The notes beneath the pieces are model-generated. The model was not told the DNA's origin. It did no database searches and saw nothing but the letters and a program-made list of their open reading frames with translations. Of a stretch of 64,000 nucleotides of DNA, positions 59,819 through 64,000 are shown in pieces; positions within the stretch are counted from its first letter, which is position 1, and every line of letters starts with the position of its first letter. The position numbers and the translations under genes were made by a program. The stretch comes from Himantopus leucocephalus (taxonomy: Eukaryota > Chordata > Aves > Charadriiformes > Recurvirostridae): positions 4,559,769 through 4,623,768 of the forward strand of contig RSEF01000014.1 in assembly GCA_003993805.1 (NCBI GenBank). Direction: 5' to 3'.

Positions 59819-60599
59819 AAATTCAGAACAGAGAGGAGAAGGCACATCTGCAATTTAGTTTAATTGGTCTTCTGCTCCACATCCCAAAGTGCACAAATCC
59901 ACACCCTACTTCCAAAGAAATAAGAGTTTTATTAGTACACAAACAATCATTTTCCATCTTTTTCACTCCATGCTCTGCTTTTTTCCCCTGTTTCCCTCCA
60001 TATCTGCGTAAGGCACTGCTGCGGTGGATGATCAGAACCGTATGCGATTGTACAGCTGTCCCGTGCCAGCGGAGCAGAGGAAGGTGCTGCACCTCACGGG
60101 ACTTTACAGAGAGTGGGGGGTCTGAGGGAGAGCACAGACTGAGGGTGAGAGAGCTGGAGACATCTCCAGGAAAACCCACTCAGCGTAGACATCTCCCCAT
60201 CCTGGCAGGAGCAGCCTCCTCTTCTCCTTTTTGTCCTTCTGAAGAGTGCCGTGTGTGTCTCTCTCCGTAAAAGCTTTTTCCTTTCGTTAGGCATCAGTCT
60301 CCCCAAAATCCAGAGGTGTTCCTAGCTGGCACCAACTCTTTCCACAGCACACCCCTCCTTTCAGTGGAAGTCTTGCGGCAGCTCTGCTGGGCTGTGCGGT
60401 TAGCCGGGCTCTCCTTGGAGCGTCGCTGAGAGCCACCTGCAAATGAGCTGCAATTTCTTCATCCCGCAGCCTCCTGTCTCGGCTTTATACCTCTTACAAG
60501 GCTCAGGAAATTGATTTAATTTACTCTTTGGGCAGATAAGTATTCCATTAGTGCTTACTCTGACCTTTGCACACAGCAAGGTATTTGCTTTTCCTAATT

Positions 60600-60830
60600 C
60601 TAGCATCATTAGCAGAGCACAAGTTTTGAAATCTTCTTACACCAAAAAGCAGTAATGGTTATCTGCTATACTTGCTTAATGAGTCACAAAATGAAATGGC
60701 AGATGATTTGTTCTGCATACAATTAATCCAATAGTTAAGTAATGGCCAGGATTGCTGAAAAGGGACAATAAATCTGGTAACCTAGACAACGTCTCCAAGT
60801 ATTGGCTTTACTAATCACAATCAATTAGAC
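60600..60830. other. Candidate conserved non-coding element with RFX-like site
   Basis: A complex AT-rich segment with several TAAT and TTAATG cores and a TGAGTCA AP-1-type site near 60682. An RFX X-box-like GTAACCTAGACAAC lies at 60777-60790 (one mismatch in the right half). No transposon is recognised. It is enhancer-like by texture only. Confidence 0.3.
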
Positions 60831-60860
60831 TTTTTTTTTTCCCCTAAGTTAAAAAAAAAA
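60831..60860. repeat. T10/A10 inverted homopolymer pair
   Basis: Ten T residues (60831-60840), a 10-bp spacer cccctaagtt and ten A residues (60851-60860) form a potential hairpin or cruciform. A further T-rich run follows at about 60878-60885. Confidence 0.8.
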
Positions 60861-62617
60861 GGAAAGAAGTTTTACCTTTTTTTTGTTTCCTTTGTGAAGT
60901 TTCAGTAGCGATTAGGCTTGTCTCTGTCACTCTGAGGAATGCTGGCCGCATTGATCTTTGTTTATTTTAATCATGTTAAAAGGGTTAGGCCAAGGACTCA
61001 AAGAGCGTTCAGCAGAGTGCTGGGTGCAGCACAGTGCTTTCATCCCACTAATGAAAAGAAATTGTTGAACAAGATTCGGGGCAAGTCGGCACTCAGGGCT
61101 GGTTCCGTGATTCGTGTGTACTAGGGGTTCATGCAGGCAGTAGAGGTGAATCAAAGGGAGAAGAATGAAATTAATCAGCTTGGCAAACTATTACGAGTAG
61201 TAAGTAGTAGTATTCCTAATACTATTCATCCCATAATTTTTTATGAGCTTCACTCATGGGACAGAATTCGATCATTAAAGGCATCGTCCTGTGTAACTGT
61301 GTGTATGTAACTGTAAAGTTATTGAACCTGACAGGGTCCTACCTTTTGGGTAGGAAAAAAATTTACCATCCTGAGCACATACACAAACTTCACAGCAGCC
61401 GTTTCTGGAGCGAACACGTCACTGACCTGGATGTCGATGCAACTGGCTCTCCTTGAGCCGGTTTGTGGTGATACAGTGCTCCTTGCAGTGCGTTTCAAGG
61501 TGCTAAGCTGGGTGCCCAAGCCCGAAAAAGGGTATTTCAGTGGCCAAATATTACTATAACCAAGGCTACAATAGAAGTGAATGAATTTACTGCAGATGGA
61601 AACTGAAGTACACCGTGTTCCCGGCTGAGAAGAAAACTTGTGTCCTCCCCACCCCAATCCCATCAGTTCCCACTCCAAAATTGTCATTAAAATGTGCAAT
61701 TTGCAAGGCTGGTGGAAATTTATTAAGCGGATGAATACATAAATAAGCAAACAGCTGGATGCAGGCAAAAATGGGTTCCTCTTGTCTGGTGATACTTTAT
61801 TGCTGCTTTTATTTTAACTGATTGAATTTAACAAATCTGTTGTTGTATACCACATATAAATGACAATTTGATTCAGACTTTAATTGTGCGAGTTTCACTG
61901 GCTGTGTAAATATTTTAAGGTTTTAAAATGACGTTTTTCATAACTGAGTGTCAGAAGAATTAGATTCAAGTATTGCTCAGTATTACAACAATGCAGGATA
62001 TATAAAGGAAAACTAATAGACTACATTTGTTCTCTGGAGAAGAGCAGTTGCTGTGAAGGCAGATGGCTATTTCTGAGAAATGATTTTTAATAAATAAACC
62101 GTAGAAAATATTGCTGTGTGTTTCAACATTACTCCTCCCTCATGCTGTACGTGATTTTACTATCATAATATTTCTATGCCTTCCTCTCGGTCTCTAATCC
62201 TGCATCCTGACTGTTTCAGAGGCCTCTGCCACATTGGGCTCTTCATTCAGCCTGTGCTGCACCACCCTCTCTCAGCAGCTTTTAAGCCCGGCTCCCAAGC
62301 CGCATGCAAATAAAATAAAATAAAATACAATCTTCCCCCCTAATTCTGCCCATTTCTCTCCCCACTTTCCAGCCCACAAGTGACTTCTGTTGGTCCTTTG
62401 CCCTTGCAGCCGGGGAGGCCGCTGAGTGTACCGGGTACAAAATGCACCGGTTCGATTTCTCTGATCTAAACCAAACCAAGTCTCAGCCCTGCCGTGCCGT
62501 GGTCTTTGCAATGAAATGTGAAATCAAGGAAAACAGTGTTTTGCGGGGAGTTGTCACTTCATCACATCTTTGGGGTATGAAGACACTGGCTGAGTTCTTC
62601 TCATCTTGGGCTTTCCT
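60861..62617. other. Unique non-coding sequence, no gene seen
   Basis: No recognisable exon, RNA gene or young repeat. The longest open frame is 61319-61768 minus (149 codons), with no known resemblance. Confidence 0.55.
62308..62328. repeat. (AAAAT)n microsatellite
   Basis: Three to four units of aaaat (aaataaaataaaataaaat). A short simple repeat. Confidence 0.85.
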
Positions 62618-62720
62618 AAGGTGTTGGACTGGCTCTCAAGCAATCAATTTTATGTGTGACCCTGGGCAAACCACTTAAATTTTTTCAATAATTAATTTCC
62701 ATATCTGCACAATGTGCTAT
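62618..62720 (+). repeat. MIR-type SINE relic
   Basis: The order aaggtgttggactggctc, tgtgtgaccctgggcaaacc, acttaaattttttc, ttaatttccatatctgcaca and atg follows the MIR core and 3' half ('tgtgaccttgggcaagtcacttaacct', 'gtttcctcatctgtaaaatg'). This is the clearest of the three MIR-like traces. It is ancient, tRNA-derived and inert. Confidence 0.7.
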
Positions 62721-63978
62721 GTTATCTGTTTCAGCCATGATGCCACATAAGGAATTGGTTTTCACCACGTATATTTTAGGTCATCACTGACTTCATTGAC
62801 TCCTCTAAGGCCATACTTTCACTTTATGGGGATTTCAGCAACGGTGCAGGTTCAGGAACTGTTATACAATATACCCCAAAGACAATATTGGGAATGTGCT
62901 CAAGGAGTGGGTGAAAAGGCATCAGCAGGTGGTCGAGATTGGGAATACTGAGGCAGAGCTATCAATCCGTAGTTTGACACTTAGTTGACACAATTTACTA
63001 AAAAGATCTTTGATTCCTAGAAAGCAGTATTAGAATAACATTGCAGTACTTTTTTCCGCAGGAGCAACTAACAAGAATAATTACTTTTATAGTTTTCATC
63101 AACATTAATCAAATGTTTTGCTCTCTCTTTTAAATTCACCCAATTTTTTGCAAGTTGGAAAATTTTACTGCAGCAAATGCTGCATTTATAAGATGGGGGA
63201 ATGCTCAACCTTGATAGTGAGCCAACCTTTTAAAACCATCCAAACGTGTGACCAAGGTGGGAACAAAGAATCTCACAACTTGTCAATGAAAGCTGCAAAT
63301 ACATGTCTTCCTCTGAGGAATGGCTTGTGGCCTGTTTTTACATAGAGATATTTAAGCTGCGTTTGAAACAGAACATGAGCTCATGTGGAATTGAAATGTC
63401 CCTCTTATTTCATTTCTTCTTTCTGTGCTTATGTAGCAGTTTAAATATCCAGAAAGCTTACACAATGGTGTATGAGGTGTCCAAGAGCTAGAGCTGTTCT
63501 CATGCACTCTATTGTCAGCTGCAAAAGCTTTAAAAGTTAATGTCCGATGAAATTGTTCTTTTTTTTTTTACTACCACCTAAATCTAATTTGTTCTGATTT
63601 ATAACCCTGTAAACCAGGTCAAGACTCATGGAAAACAAGACCAATATATTGAGTTCATATAGAACAGTTTGTGGACGTAAACATCCAATAACATGTGTTC
63701 CAGTGCACCATATCACCTGGCAGATGTTTATGTAAAATGAAAAATGGGCAGAAATGTTCACACTAAACATAAATGAAACTGGATGTGTTTTGAGGGGAGA
63801 GCCAACACGAGGTGCTGAGTTTTGAATGCAGGTTACTCTCTGTATTTTCATTTTAAGAGAAGACTTATACACAGCTGTCAATTTTCGAATCTTGTTTATG
63901 TCTGCGTTATATCAGGGCTCATTTTGCAGACAGCAGCCCCTGAAATTGTTGAACAGTTGAACGGATGCGTCTCAGAGT
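62721..63978. other. Unique non-coding sequence, no gene seen
   Basis: AT-rich, with no recognisable exon or young repeat. A T9 run lies at about 63561-63569. Confidence 0.55.
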
Positions 63979-64000
63979 CATCACAGAATCATACAATGGT
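63979..64000 (-). mobile_element. CR1 LINE 3' terminus cut by window edge
   Basis: The last bases, catcacagaatcatacaatg and two more, match the reversed CR1 3' terminus seen at 24793 and 40153. Most of the element should lie beyond the right edge. Confidence 0.8.

Larger units (their letters stand above)
57721..60599. other. Unique non-coding sequence, no gene seen
   Basis: Contains a G-rich tract (58056-58075), short ATT repeats near 58221-58240 and an A15/GA tract (59793-59818). AT-rich unique sequence spans 59480-59760. Open frames are at most about 134 codons and none is recognised. Confidence 0.5.

Noticed and set aside
1..64000. CRISPR array, phage, plasmid or bacterial operon
   Set aside because: No regularly spaced repeats, no ribosome binding sites before dense genes, and clear avian CR1 content; the window is vertebrate nuclear DNA.
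1..64000. Endogenous retrovirus or tRNA genes
   Set aside because: No paired long terminal repeats, no gag/pol-like frames and no cloverleaf with A and B boxes could be recognised. A tool-based scan could still find decayed copies.

Overview
The window looks like non-coding nuclear DNA from a bird, most likely a neognath. The main evidence is several 5'-truncated CR1 LINE fragments. They carry the typical avian CR1 3' end: tandem 8-bp units of the attctgtg type on one strand, or agaatcatagaatgg on the other. They sit in single-copy sequence of mixed composition, with small CpG-rich patches and traces of much older amniote repeats (MIR-type and others). Nothing bacterial, viral or plasmid-like is visible.

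I find no protein-coding gene, conserved exon or RNA gene that I can support. The open frames are short. The longest, about 170-200 codons, lie mostly in GC-rich patches, overlap on both strands and resemble no family I know. The one exception is a 3' fragment of CR1 ORF2 at about 17385-17594. The window is therefore an intergenic region or the inside of a large intron; the sequence alone does not say which.

Layout: 1-10 kb is mostly unique sequence, with a GC-rich G-run patch at 8.6-9.4 kb. A CpG cluster lies at 10.2-10.7 kb. CR1 copies lie at 17.4 kb (+), 22.6-23.0 kb (+, decayed), 24.8-25.06 kb (-, containing a 100-N gap), 27.7 kb (+, relic), 40.15-40.31 kb (-) and at the right edge (-). 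Further CpG-rich clusters lie at 28.4, 31.2, 34.9-35.2 (with an upstream TATA-like sequence), 37.0-37.7 (the largest), 40.0 and 53.0 kb. AT-rich segments dense in homeodomain, SOX, octamer, TCF or RFX-type motifs, at 36.2-36.8, 46.6-47.2, 50.1-50.6, 56.3-56.5, 57.2-57.7 and 60.6-60.8 kb, are candidates for conserved non-coding enhancers. That is a judgement by eye, not a conservation measurement.

The assembly carries a clear signature. Seven single-N joins occur. Three sit between near-identical direct repeats (37/38, 113 and 24 bp) and three sit in or at the edge of homopolymers. The duplicated segments at 8.1, 29.1-29.3 and 47.8 kb are probably unmerged contig overlaps rather than biology. 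No new biological system is evident. The observations most worth a check are the orphan CpG island at 37.0-37.7 kb, the TATA/CpG pair near 34.9 kb, and the motif-dense AT-rich segments.
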